In this document: positions 51,587-59,004 of the stretch, in pieces
How the letters are laid out: the number at the start of each line of letters is the position of its first letter
How positions within the stretch are numbered: position 1 is the stretch's first letter
Program-made: the position numbers and the translations under genes
NCBI RefSeq assembly: GCF_010119195.1
Contig: NZ_WRXL01000002.1
Span: 496,001-560,000 of the forward strand
Origin: Haloarcula salina
Lineage (GTDB): Archaea > Halobacteriota > Halobacteria > Halobacteriales > Haloarculaceae
DNA length: 64,000 bases
Reading direction: 5' to 3'
The notes under the pieces: generated by a model
Database searches by the model: none
What the model saw: the letters and a program-made list of their open reading frames with translations, nothing else
What the model was told of the DNA's origin: nothing

Positions 51587-51874
51587 ATGGCCGACGGGGA
51601 GACGATCGCCCGCGAGCGGATCGAGCGCCTCGAGTCGCTGGCTCGCGAGGCCGTCGCGGCCGACGAGGAGGACCGCGCCCGCTCGTACGTTCGCCGCGCC
51701 CGCCGGGTCGCCGAGCGCCACCGCCTGCGGCTCCCGCGCTCCTTCGAGCGCTCGACGTGCGACGCCTGCGACACCTACCTCCGCTACGGGTACAACGCCC
51801 GGTCCCGGACGCAGTCTGGCCACGTCGTCGTCACCTGCGACTGCGGGGCACAGTCTCGCTATCCGTACGAGTAG
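51587..51874 (+). CDS. rnp4: Ribonuclease P protein component 4 (Rpr2/Rpp21)
   Basis: A 95-residue zinc-ribbon protein of RNase P that assists tRNA 5' processing. An N-terminal helical part (ETIARERIERLESLAREAVAADEEDRARSYVRRARRVAERHRLRLP) precedes the ribbon STCDACDTYLRYGYNARSRTQSGHVVVTCDCGAQSRYPY, with its Cys pairs at both ends. ATG 51587 is chosen over GTG 51578. It is followed by a YhbY gene, an arrangement conserved in haloarchaea. Confidence 0.94.
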   Translation: MADGETIARERIERLESLAREAVAADEEDRARSYVRRARRVAERHRLRLPRSFERSTCDACDTYLRYGYNARSRTQSGHVVVTCDCGAQSRYPYE

Positions 51875-51927
51875 GCGTTTCTTTACGACTGCTGGTTTTA
51901 AGGTCGCGACGCCGTTACGCGGTGTGT

Positions 51928-52176
51928 ATGAGCGACGCTTCTAGGCAGCAACGGATACACGATCTCGACGCGACGCTGCGCGTCGGAAAGAGCGGTATCG
52001 AGTCGGTCGCCGACGAACTCGACACCCAGCTCGAGAACACCGACCTCGTGAAGGTCAAGTTCCTCCGCTCGTCCCGCGGCGGCACGACGGCCGAGGAACT
52101 GGCCGACGACCTCGCCGACCTCGTCGGCGCGGACGTGGTACAGGTGCGCGGGCACACCGCGGTGTTCGAGAAATGA
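51928..52176 (+). CDS. YhbY-type CRM RNA-binding protein
   Basis: An 82-residue CRM-domain protein: IHDLDATLRVGKSGIESVADELDTQLENTDLVKVKFLR, the GxxG-type loop, and ADLVGADVVQVRGHTAVFEK. CRM proteins bind structured RNA and pre-ribosomes. Neighbouring Rnp4 suggests a link to tRNA or rRNA maturation. The stop overlaps the mscS start (ATGA). Confidence 0.92.
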   Translation: MSDASRQQRIHDLDATLRVGKSGIESVADELDTQLENTDLVKVKFLRSSRGGTTAEELADDLADLVGADVVQVRGHTAVFEK

Positions 52177-53042
52177 TGCAGGTCGGGCCGTTCCCCAATC
52201 TGGTCGGGAACGTCGCGTCGGCGGTCGTCTCGGCCGCCATCTTCGTCGTGGTCTTCGTCCTCATCTACATCGCCGGCAAGGCGATCCTCCTCCCCGTCGT
52301 CGACCGCTCGCTCAAGTCCAGAAACCTCGAAGAGCACGCCCGGAGGCCGCTGAAGAAACTCGTCAGCATCCTCGTCGTCTTCGCGGCGATCGCCGTCGCG
52401 TTCGGCATGGCCGGGTTCGGGAACTTCCTGCAGTCGCTGGCGACCGTCGCCGCCGCGGCCACGCTCGCCATCGGCTTCGCCATGCAGGACGTGGTCAAGA
52501 ACTTCGTCGCCGGCGTGTTCATCTACACCGACAAGCCGTTCCGGATCGGCGACTGGATCGAGTGGGACGACCAGGCCGGCATCGTCGAGGACATCAGCCT
52601 GCGCGTCTCGCGCGTCCGGACCTTCGACAACGAACTCCTGACCGTCCCGAACTCGCAACTGACCGACGGCGTCATCAAGAACCCCGTCGCCAAGGACCAG
52701 CTCCGCCTGAAGTTCGTCTTCGGCATCGGCTACGAGGACGACATCGACACGGCGACAGAGATCATCGTCGAGGAGGCCGACGCCCACCCCGAGATCCTCG
52801 ACGACCCCGCGCCGTCCGTGCGACTCGTCGAACTCGGCGACTCCTCGGTCGGTCTCCAGTCGCGCATCTGGATCGCCGACCCGAGCCGCGCCGACTTCGT
52901 CAAGACCCGCGCCGAGTACGTCAAAGCCGTCAAGGAGCGCTTCGACGAGGAGGACATCAACATCCCCTACCCGAACCGCACCATCGGCGGCGGCCTCGAA
53001 CTCTCGAACGTCGAGGGCCTCGTCGAACCGGCCGACGACTAA
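52173..53042 (+). CDS. Mechanosensitive ion channel, MscS family
   Basis: A 289-residue small-conductance channel. Three helices at about residues 10-37, 58-80 and 86-110; the pore helix is TVAAAATLAIGFAMQDVVKNFVAGVFIYTDKPFRIGD, with the conserved Gly/Ala pattern. It is followed by the beta domain GIVEDISLRVSRVRTFDNELLTVPNSQLTDGVI and a C-terminal alpha/beta part. It protects cells from hypo-osmotic shock. It is the third gene of the rnp4-yhbY-mscS operon, by overlap. Confidence 0.93.
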   Translation: MMQVGPFPNLVGNVASAVVSAAIFVVVFVLIYIAGKAILLPVVDRSLKSRNLEEHARRPLKKLVSILVVFAAIAVAFGMAGFGNFLQSLATVAAAATLAIGFAMQDVVKNFVAGVFIYTDKPFRIGDWIEWDDQAGIVEDISLRVSRVRTFDNELLTVPNSQLTDGVIKNPVAKDQLRLKFVFGIGYEDDIDTATEIIVEEADAHPEILDDPAPSVRLVELGDSSVGLQSRIWIADPSRADFVKTRAEYVKAVKERFDEEDINIPYPNRTIGGGLELSNVEGLVEPADD

Positions 53043-53272
53043 CCACTTTTTACTTCGTCGGGTTTCCTCGGGCCGCCGCTGGCGGCCCTGTGGGAACCAC
53101 CCCTCGCAGAAACCTGGGGAAAAACGGCCGGAATCCTGGCCATCGACCTCGATTCCGGTGAACCCGCTCGCCATCGGCGAGCGGTACAACCGATTCTCCT
53201 CCGACAGCCGTTCTCTAGAATAACAGAAAACCAACCAAACGGGGTGTATGCCGAGTGAAGCGAGGCGTTTCA

Positions 53273-53307
53273 CCGGACGCTCGCTTCGCTCGCGTCCGGC
53301 TCTTTTT
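53273..53307 (+). terminator. Hairpin plus T-run terminator candidate
   Basis: CCGGACGC (53273-53280) pairs with GCGTCCGG (53292-53299) around an 11-nt loop, followed by TCTTTTT. It lies 230 nt after the mscS stop, where an earlier T-run (ACTTTTTAC, 53044-53052) may already end most transcripts. Confidence 0.45.
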
Positions 53308-53368
53308 CGTCCAGGTTTTTGGGCGGGGGTTGAGGCGAGCGCTGATGCGCTCGCCGAACCTCCCGTCG

Positions 53369-53373
53369 AAAAA
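53369..53373 (-). terminator. T5 run downstream of the SRP RNA
   Basis: AAAAA on the plus strand reads TTTTT on the minus strand. It lies about 20 nt past the estimated 3' end of the SRP RNA. Archaeal RNA polymerase often stops at such tracts without a hairpin. Confidence 0.4.
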
Positions 53374-53391
53374 GGTGGTGAGGTATGAATG

Positions 53392-53695
53392 GACGGACAG
53401 TCGGGATTGCCCGGCGTTCGGGCGCGGGTAATCCCGTTTGCCTCCTCCACCCCGCGACCCCACGAGCGACGGGTGTTCGGCGGTCCGCTGCTCACTTCCG
53501 TGCCTGACGGAGTGCCGCCGTTTAACCACGCGAGCGCACCCCTGCAGGTGCGATCACGTGGACCGCCGTCCCCGTGGGACGAGGCTTCCACGTTGGCTCA
53601 CGGGGTCCACGTCCGTCTGACCGGACGCCCCCGATGTTCGGTCCCCGCTCAAGACCACAGTGCGGGCGAGGAGGGGGGCCTAGCCCCCCGACCTA
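53392..53695 (-). ncRNA. Signal recognition particle (7S) RNA
   Basis: On the minus strand, 53508 to 53485 contains the SRP helix-8 signature GTCAGG, GGAAG, then AGCAG with the family spacing; this is where SRP54 binds. It is flanked by complementary arms (CGGCGG ... CCGCCG). The 5' end at about 53695 begins TAGGTCGGGGGGCTAGGCC, as in haloarchaeal 7S RNA. CCTCCTC near the 5' end pairs with GAGGAGG at 53441-53447. Both ends are estimates: the 3' limit assumes a total near 304 nt, and a firmly supported core is 53440-53695. Confidence 0.85.
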
Positions 53696-53720
53696 GTCCA
53701 CCTGAAGGTCCGCCGCCGCC

Positions 53721-53728
53721 CCATAAGG
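53721..53728 (-). promoter_or_regulatory. TATA box of the SRP RNA gene
   Basis: CTTATGG on the minus strand at 53721-53728 is about 27 nt before the predicted 5' end near 53695-53698, the canonical archaeal spacing. Confidence 0.55.
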
Positions 53729-53795
53729 GCCTTTCGGAAGCGCCAGCAGACCGCGGGACGACGAGCCAGTCCGCGACGTGACGGCCCGCGGACGC

Positions 53796-54209
53796 TCAGA
53801 GCAGTCCGAGCGCGCGGGCGAACCACGCCGACCCCAGCGGGATGGGACAGCCGGCGGCGACGACCGCCCAGCGGTGGTGTTCCATCAGCGTCGACTCGGT
53901 CAGCCCGAGGACGAGGCTCTCCGGCACGGTCAGCGCCCAGACGGCGCTCAGCGCGACGATGAACACGCCGATGCCGATGCTCGCCCCGGCGGCGACGCTC
54001 GGGTCCGACCGTCCCTCTCGACCGGCCGCGAGGACGATGATACTGACCAGGGCGAACACGCCGGGAATGAGCGGGGAGAACGCCCCGGCGTTGTAGTAGG
54101 CACTGACGGCGCTCGGCGTCTCGACGAGTACGAACGGGACGGCGAGCGCGGCGAGGTACAGAACGCAGCCGACGATACCGACGGTCGGGGCGAGCCGCAA
54201 GTCGTCCAT
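53796..54209 (-). CDS. Four-helix membrane protein, unknown
   Basis: A 137-residue protein starting MDDLRLAPTVGIVGCVLYLAALAVPFVL. Four hydrophobic helices at about residues 8-28, 43-62, 73-95 and 113-133. There is no metal, transporter or signalling motif. It is similar in plan to conserved but unnamed haloarchaeal membrane families. It is divergent from the coiled-coil gene at 54290, with an 80-bp gap containing its promoter. Confidence 0.75.
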   Translation of the reverse strand: MDDLRLAPTVGIVGCVLYLAALAVPFVLVETPSAVSAYYNAGAFSPLIPGVFALVSIIVLAAGREGRSDPSVAAGASIGIGVFIVALSAVWALTVPESLVLGLTESTLMEHHRWAVVAAGCPIPLGSAWFARALGLL

Positions 54210-54289
54210 ATCGGCGCTCCGTCCGGCGGCGTCTTAACACCGACGTTCGAGCGAAACGACGAAATGTCGCCTCGCCGTACCCTCGGGAC

Positions 54290-54562
54290 ATGGGACTGGG
54301 CTCGACCGCGAAAAAGATCCAGAAGGTCGCCGAGATCGCCGACGAACTCTACACGAAGGTCAACGAACTGAAGGCGCAGCTCGAGGCCCTTCGGGACACG
54401 GTCGAAGCGACCAACGACCGCGTCGACGGGATGGACCGGGAACTGGCCGAACAGCGCGCGCTCATCGAGGCACTGGCCGAGCAGCAGGACATCGACACGG
54501 CGGCGATCGTCGAGGACGTGACGACCGAAACCGACGACCAGAGCACCGAGACCGACGCATAG
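54290..54562 (+). CDS. Coiled-coil protein (DUF5798-like)
   Basis: A 90-residue protein starting MGLGSTAKKIQKVAEIADELYTKVNEL. It is predicted to be a continuous coiled coil to residue 70 (heptads with KVNELKAQLEALRDTVEATNDRVDGMDRELAEQRALIEALAEQQ), then an acidic tail. The pattern fits a small conserved haloarchaeal family (DUF5798, from memory). It might scaffold or oligomerise. It lies 121 bp upstream of tRNA-Arg. Confidence 0.8.
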   Translation: MGLGSTAKKIQKVAEIADELYTKVNELKAQLEALRDTVEATNDRVDGMDRELAEQRALIEALAEQQDIDTAAIVEDVTTETDDQSTETDA

Positions 54563-54683
54563 ACGACGATTTTATCCGTTCCATCGGCTGCTCTGGTGAG
54601 ACACTCGATCCCATCCGAGACAGTGACACTGCCGGACCGAACCGGATGGTTTAAACCACAACGTCGACTTATCACAGGACGTA

Positions 54684-54758
54684 GGGCGCTTAGCTCAGCT
54701 TGGACAGAGTGCTTGGCTTCGGACCAAACCGTCGGGGGTTCAAATCCCTCAGCGCCCG
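54684..54758 (+). tRNA. tRNA-Arg(TCG)
   Basis: 75 nt. The acceptor GGGCGCT pairs with AGCGCCC, with discriminator G at 54758. The anticodon loop CTTCGGA gives anticodon TCG (54719-54721) for CGA codons. The T arm GGGGG/CCCTC region encloses TTCAAAT. The anticodon stem CTTGG/CCAAA has a C-A mismatch at its base pair distal to the loop. A TATA-like TTTAAAC lies about 30 nt upstream. The 3' end is the left boundary of a putative integrated element. Confidence 0.93.
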
Positions 54759-54769
54759 TGATTTCTGCG
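54746..54769 (+). repeat. attL-like direct repeat in the tRNA-Arg 3' end
   Basis: A 24-bp sequence covering the last 13 nt of tRNA-Arg and 11 nt beyond. It recurs at 58394-58417 with 22 of 24 identities in the same orientation. A tRNA 3' end duplicated downstream is the classic footprint of integrase-mediated insertion. Confidence 0.6.
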
Positions 54770-54845
54770 CGAACGACAGTGAGCACTGAGGAGCGTCGGC
54801 TGCGGGATCTGAACCCTGGAAGACGAGCGAAGCGAGTCTTCATCC

Positions 54846-54867
54846 GGTTCAAATCCCACAGCGTCTG
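54846..54867 (+). pseudogene. tRNA-Arg 3'-end fragment
   Basis: 22 bp starting GGTTCAAATCCCACAGCG match the T-loop to acceptor end of tRNA-Arg at 19 of 22 positions. No other part of a tRNA is present. It lies 100 bp past the intact gene and is a probable relic of an additional insertion or duplication event. Confidence 0.5.
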
Positions 54868-54977
54868 TAGCGGCTTTTGGGCGTGCAAACCGCCAGGCAG
54901 CGAGGGGTCAATACAGCTTATGAACGCAATAGTCGTGCTTTCGTTCGGTAGTCGAACGAGCGCGCTCAGAGTGAGTC

Positions 54978-57350
54978 CTATCCGAATACGTCGAAGATAC
55001 CCTGGAGAAGATCACCCAGCGCAGCAAGTATCCCGTCGCCCGACTCCTCAGAGACGGTCGCAGTCTCCGTGATAGTCGCTTCGGCCGGCGTCTCGCTGGC
55101 ATTGCCGGGAGCAACCGTCTTCGCCGTCTCGGTTCGTAGTCCGTCGGTATCGCTGACTGTCTTGGTTACCGTCGCAGAGCCACCCGCGTCGTCGACGACC
55201 AGCAGTTCGACATCGCGTGAAGCCGTCCCCGCTGCGTCGTAGGTAACTCGCTCGCCCGTCATCACCGTCCCGTTCTCGAATGACCAGACGTACTGGGTGA
55301 TGGACCCGTCGTCGTCGGTGGACCCACGTGCGTCGAGCGTCACGGTACCGGCTTCACGGTCGACCGATGAGGTAAACTTGGCGGACGGCCGTGCGTTCGG
55401 AACAGTAACGTCGATGCTCTTTTCGCGAACGGCGGTGTTCCCGCGGTCATCGGTGACGGTCAGCCGAACGGTGTAGCTCCCGCCACTCGCGTACGTGTGG
55501 GTCTGGATTGCTCCGGTCGCACTCGCCCCATCGCCGAACGTCCAGCGATACGAATTGATGGGGCCTTCGGCATCGGTCGACCCACGGGCGTCGAACGACA
55601 CCGCCTCGCCCGTCTGTGCATCGAACGTGCTCGGGGCGAAGACGGCTTGCGGTGGCTTATCTTCGACGGTCACCGTCGTCGTCGCAGTATCGGTGTTCCC
55701 ATTCCCGTCCCGGACTGTGAGCTCGACAGTATACGTCCCCGGACTGGTGTAGGTATGTGTCCGACTGGCGGTTGTGAGCCGACCCGTCGTGCTGCCGTCT
55801 CCGAAGGACCATTCGTAGGCCGTGATGCTCCCGAGGAGACTGTAGGACTGCCCTGCCGTCAGCGTTACCGGTTCGCCGACGCCAACGGTCGTCTCGCTCG
55901 CCTCGAAGCGCGAGGCGACGAGCTGGACATCCTGTATCTGGCGAAGATCCGTTTCGAGTTGAGCGTCGGTAACGTCCGTGTTCGTGAGCAGGAGCTCCGA
56001 CTCGGAATCACTGGCATCCGGGGTCTCGCTCGACGAGGTATCAGTGGAGCCGTTGAGCGACGCGTCGTCCAGCGACGGCTCGCCGATACTCGTGATGAGG
56101 CTGTCGTTTACCAGTTCGGTCGAGATGGTATCACCGGCTCTGACATCGGTGAACTGACTCGGAGCCTTCCCGTCGGCACTGATGAACACGTCGTAGGTGC
56201 CCTCGACCCACCGCTCGCCGCTCCATGGCGTCACGCCAACGACTTCGCCATCGACGAAGACGGTCGCGCCTGGCTCCGCGGTGCGGACCGTTATCGGTTG
56301 TTCGATTTTCGTCAGTCGTGTATCGATGTCACGTGGCTCGGCCATGCGGCGCGTCTCCGGGAGATAGCCCCGGTCGGCCACCGTGACGCGGACCGGGCCG
56401 TCCCTACCCACGTCGGTCGGAACCGCTCCGGTCCACGGCGTCGTCCCGACGCGCTCTCTGTCGATCGTGACGACGGCCCCGTCGACGTTCGACGTGACCG
56501 TCATCGTCTCGGTCTGGTCCTGCTCGGGGGATTCGACCTTCAGCGGCTCGTCGGGGACGAACACGAACGGCGCCGTTCCGTAGAGCGAGTCGAAGATGGC
56601 GGCGAAGCCCTGGTCGGGGATGTCCGTCGGCTGGAGGCATGCATCGAAGTCTTTCCCCGTCAGTGATCCTCTCGCTTCTGGATCCCAGCAGGCTTCGAAC
56701 GTGATCGATTCGATGGTCGTTCGCTCCTCGTCCGGTCCGAGAAACTGCGACATCCCTATGGCGTGACTCTCGTGGGTCCACGCCGACCCCTTGCGTGCGG
56801 TCCCGACGAACAGTGGCGTTTCGTCGGCGTCTTCGCCGGGGCCGAGGTACTTTTTCGGCCCGATTGGCCGGTACGTCACGACGTCGCGAGTCCCGTCGGC
56901 AGTACCCGCTCGCACGACCTGGCCGGGAGCGAAGAACTCGTCGGAAGCCTCCTTGGTGAAGAAATTATGCAGTTTCTTGAACGGGCCGCCGACGAGGACC
57001 GAGAACAGTTTGGCTGTCGAACGCCCGGCCTGGCTGTTCTCCTTTGGGTCCTTCGGGCGCGTGTCGCTGACGATTTTGAGGCGGAATCCCGATGCGTAGC
57101 CGTCACCATCACGATCGACACGCTCGACAATGACGAGCTCCTCTACCGCTCCCGAGCCTTTCGTCTCGAACTCGACTTGCGCCGCTGACAGTACTCCGTC
57201 ACCCGTGCCCACAGACGACCGCAACGCCGACGACTCTCGTTGATCGTCGGAGACGGGTGTCAGTGCGATTGCCCCCATCGCTGGTCCGGTCGCGAAGGCG
57301 ACCATGACAACGATAGAGAGTGTTACCGTAGTGTAAAATGGATTTTTCAT
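54978..57350 (-). CDS. Secreted PEGA/PKD-domain surface protein
   Basis: A 790-residue protein. It starts MKNPFYTTVTLSIVVMVAFATG (signal peptide). An unknown Lys/Gly/aromatic-rich region spans about residues 30-265. Two PEGA domains follow (about 270-330, DGAVVTIDRERVGTTPW; and 345-405, PGATVFVDGEVVGVTPWSG). After a Ser/Asp linker come three PKD domains (about 490-735), with YEWSFGDGS, YRWTFGDGA and YVWSFENGT. The C terminus is amphipathic (GDGILAALGDLLQGIFDVFG) with no clear sorting signal. It is the only large gene in the AT-richer segment bounded by tRNA repeats; probably surface binding. Confidence 0.8.
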   Translation of the reverse strand: MKNPFYTTVTLSIVVMVAFATGPAMGAIALTPVSDDQRESSALRSSVGTGDGVLSAAQVEFETKGSGAVEELVIVERVDRDGDGYASGFRLKIVSDTRPKDPKENSQAGRSTAKLFSVLVGGPFKKLHNFFTKEASDEFFAPGQVVRAGTADGTRDVVTYRPIGPKKYLGPGEDADETPLFVGTARKGSAWTHESHAIGMSQFLGPDEERTTIESITFEACWDPEARGSLTGKDFDACLQPTDIPDQGFAAIFDSLYGTAPFVFVPDEPLKVESPEQDQTETMTVTSNVDGAVVTIDRERVGTTPWTGAVPTDVGRDGPVRVTVADRGYLPETRRMAEPRDIDTRLTKIEQPITVRTAEPGATVFVDGEVVGVTPWSGERWVEGTYDVFISADGKAPSQFTDVRAGDTISTELVNDSLITSIGEPSLDDASLNGSTDTSSSETPDASDSESELLLTNTDVTDAQLETDLRQIQDVQLVASRFEASETTVGVGEPVTLTAGQSYSLLGSITAYEWSFGDGSTTGRLTTASRTHTYTSPGTYTVELTVRDGNGNTDTATTTVTVEDKPPQAVFAPSTFDAQTGEAVSFDARGSTDAEGPINSYRWTFGDGASATGAIQTHTYASGGSYTVRLTVTDDRGNTAVREKSIDVTVPNARPSAKFTSSVDREAGTVTLDARGSTDDDGSITQYVWSFENGTVMTGERVTYDAAGTASRDVELLVVDDAGGSATVTKTVSDTDGLRTETAKTVAPGNASETPAEATITETATVSEESGDGILAALGDLLQGIFDVFG

Positions 57351-57866
57351 TCGACTACCCACATATTATAATACATTTGACTATCTGCAATATAGGTCTA
57401 TGGGGTCGAAGACCTCTCGATAGAACTCTGAAACCCGTCCGCAGTTCCAGAAGTGAAAATCGTCTCGCATGTCCTCGGAGTAACGGCTACTTTGAGGGGG
57501 TTATCGACCGTTCCAGGTCCTTCGACAGAAATACCTATCAAACCATCATACGCTGTCACCGCTCGTATGACGCTGTCGGTAACTGTCTGAATTACGAACT
57601 TAGAGAGACGCTTATTCTTGAATTCCCTGCGAAACGGGGGTGTACTGGTCCACAGGCGGAGCGTCGGCTGACCAGTTATGTCCTCTAGTATCCGGGTTTC
57701 TTCGGCGGGTGTGGCGGATCGGGAGGCGACCCCAGGCACCGATGACCGACCTCTCGCCCACACTTAGCAGTCCTCGTGAATACAGCGAATCTATTCACAG
57801 CCGTAGTGGTCAGTACAGAGGGTGAATCTACCAATCTACCTTTACCAGTTGTCAATAATATTCAGA
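57351..57866. other. AT-richer non-coding stretch inside the putative element
   Basis: 516 bp with stop codons frequent in all frames. Short frames on both strands do not show haloarchaeal codon bias. The stretch next to the PKD gene (57350-57400, ATAATATAC) could be its promoter. The composition contrasts with the GC-rich chromosome and suggests foreign or decayed DNA. Confidence 0.5.
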
Positions 57867-57998
57867 TCAAACAAGGGAATTAACTAACTTACCGAGAATA
57901 AGCACGACGACGAAAACACCGACCCAGATTACCACGGCCAAAAGGAAGTCGACCGGGCTTCCAGACCCTTCAAGCCCAATTTGTAGAATGGGGTACAT
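57867..57998 (-). CDS. 43-residue single-helix membrane peptide
   Basis: A short ORF starting MYPILQIGLEGSGSPVDFLL, with one long hydrophobic helix (LLAVVIWVGVFVVVLILGKLVNSL). It lies between the PKD gene and the right-hand repeat. The strong membrane character in an otherwise non-coding area makes it plausible. There is no homology support, and a 64-residue version from 58061 is possible. It could be a relic or a small membrane protein of the element. Confidence 0.45.
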   Translation of the reverse strand: MYPILQIGLEGSGSPVDFLLAVVIWVGVFVVVLILGKLVNSLV

Positions 57999-58518
57999 GC
58001 TGCTGAAAGGCACATATGGGCTATCCTTACAAAAAATATCGGGGATGATGAATACGCACATCTACTGATCGGATTGTTCTCTCAGACGAGCGTGAAACGA
58101 AGGTTGGCCCGTCGTAACGACTTCTCAGACACGTCGTGAGTTGGTCAGTACAGTTCAGCCATTTAGCAGACCGAGTCTATTATCAGCCTACTATAGAAGC
58201 GACTTTTCAAACATACGTCACGCAGTGGAATTCGAATAGCGTAACGCGTGAGGTGAACTGGTAACCGATATGCGCTGTGTATTCAGCACGAGGTGACCAA
58301 ATAAACTATTTCTGATAGATAGTCAGTATTCAAACCCTCGAATGGAGTCGCCGCACGTCTAACGGGGGGGTTCGTTCGCCAGGCGAGTGAACGCCCTCTG
58401 CGCCCGTGACTTCTGCGAGGACCAGCGGTGGTCAGTGACGGGCGGTCGCTGAGGAGGAGTAGCAGAGTCGCAAAAAGAAGGGTCCCGGGGCACAGACGTA
58501 CCCTGGTGGAGTCGAGCG
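57999..58518. other. AT-rich region with the right-hand tRNA repeat
   Basis: 520 bp without a gene. It contains several T/A-rich promoter-like tracts, the element CCTACTATAG near 58187 that resembles one end of the MITE at 27489, and the direct repeat at 58394. GC content rises sharply after 58390, back to the chromosomal level. Confidence 0.5.
58394..58417 (+). repeat. attR-like direct repeat
   Basis: 22 of 24 bp identical to 54746-54769, with CCCTCTGCGCCCGTGAC then TTCTGCG. It carries the tRNA-Arg acceptor end but no further tRNA. The composition shift coincides with this point, supporting it as the right boundary of a 3.65-kb insert. Confidence 0.6.
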
Positions 58519-58845
58519 TTACCTGATCTCCATTTCGTCCCGTTCGTCTTCGTCGCTCGGTTCGTTCGTCCAGCTCAGTTCGAACTCGACCTCGGTCTCG
58601 GTCCCGGTGCCGACCAGCGAGGAGTCCGATTCGACCTCGACCTCGAACGCCATCGATTCCGGCGGATCGATCGTCTGGCTCTCGTTGCCGACCATGAACG
58701 TGATCCGGGTGTCGTCCTCGTCCGAACCGCCGCTGAGCGTCGGTGCTGACGTCGTCGAGTCGCTGTCTAACTGCGTCGCGAACTCGTGGAGGTACTCTGC
58801 GATCTCGTCGCGCGTCATCTGTCGTTCTGATTCGAGTGTGGTCAT
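58519..58845 (-). CDS. amphi-Trp domain protein
   Basis: A 108-residue protein starting MTTLESERQMTRDEIAEYLHEFATQLDSD. It follows the amphi-Trp pattern: an N-terminal helix with the TRxEIAxyLxxFA motif, a variable Ser/Thr-rich centre, then TIDPPESMAFEVEVESDSS and VEFELSWTNEP, where the conserved Trp lies. Function of the domain is unknown. It is divergent from the YihY-family gene and the first gene to the right of the putative insert. Confidence 0.85.
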   Translation of the reverse strand: MTTLESERQMTRDEIAEYLHEFATQLDSDSTTSAPTLSGGSDEDDTRITFMVGNESQTIDPPESMAFEVEVESDSSLVGTGTETEVEFELSWTNEPSDEDERDEMEIR

Positions 58846-59004
58846 GATGAACCGGTTCAGTGTTCGTGCTCCGTCGCTATCGTGTGTCTGCTTGCAAATA
58901 CCAGCGGAGTCGCTCGAACGGCGGAGTCCGGCACCGCTCGGCCGCTTTGCCTGTGCAAACAGAATGACGAGGGACTGTTCCGATGTTGGGGACGTGAGAG
59001 CGTC

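Larger units (their letters stand above)
53043..53391. other. Intergenic region between mscS and the SRP RNA
   Basis: About 350 bp without a gene, with two hairpins (53273-53299 and 53334-53355), T-rich tracts suited to transcription stop from both sides, and otherwise no protein-like frame. The perfect stem-loop GGCGAGCGC-TGAT-GCGCTCGCC occupies 53334-53355. Confidence 0.5.

Noticed and set aside
49366..52176. 936-residue plus-strand frame ending in the YhbY protein
   Set aside because: Only the last 82 residues are real (YhbY). The rest is an off-frame reading of the MFS and glycosyltransferase genes.
57338..57763. Overlapping 116- and 121-residue frames on opposite strands
   Set aside because: Neither has haloarchaeal codon bias, a domain or a convincing start, and the area is AT-richer and looks non-coding.
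58030..58055. C/D-box guide RNA (ATGATGA ... CTGA)
   Set aside because: Only one box pair with a short spacer; no C'/D' boxes or terminal stem.
58181..58200. A second copy of the MITE end (CCTACTATAG)
   Set aside because: Only about ten bases match and no partner arm was found within 100 bp.
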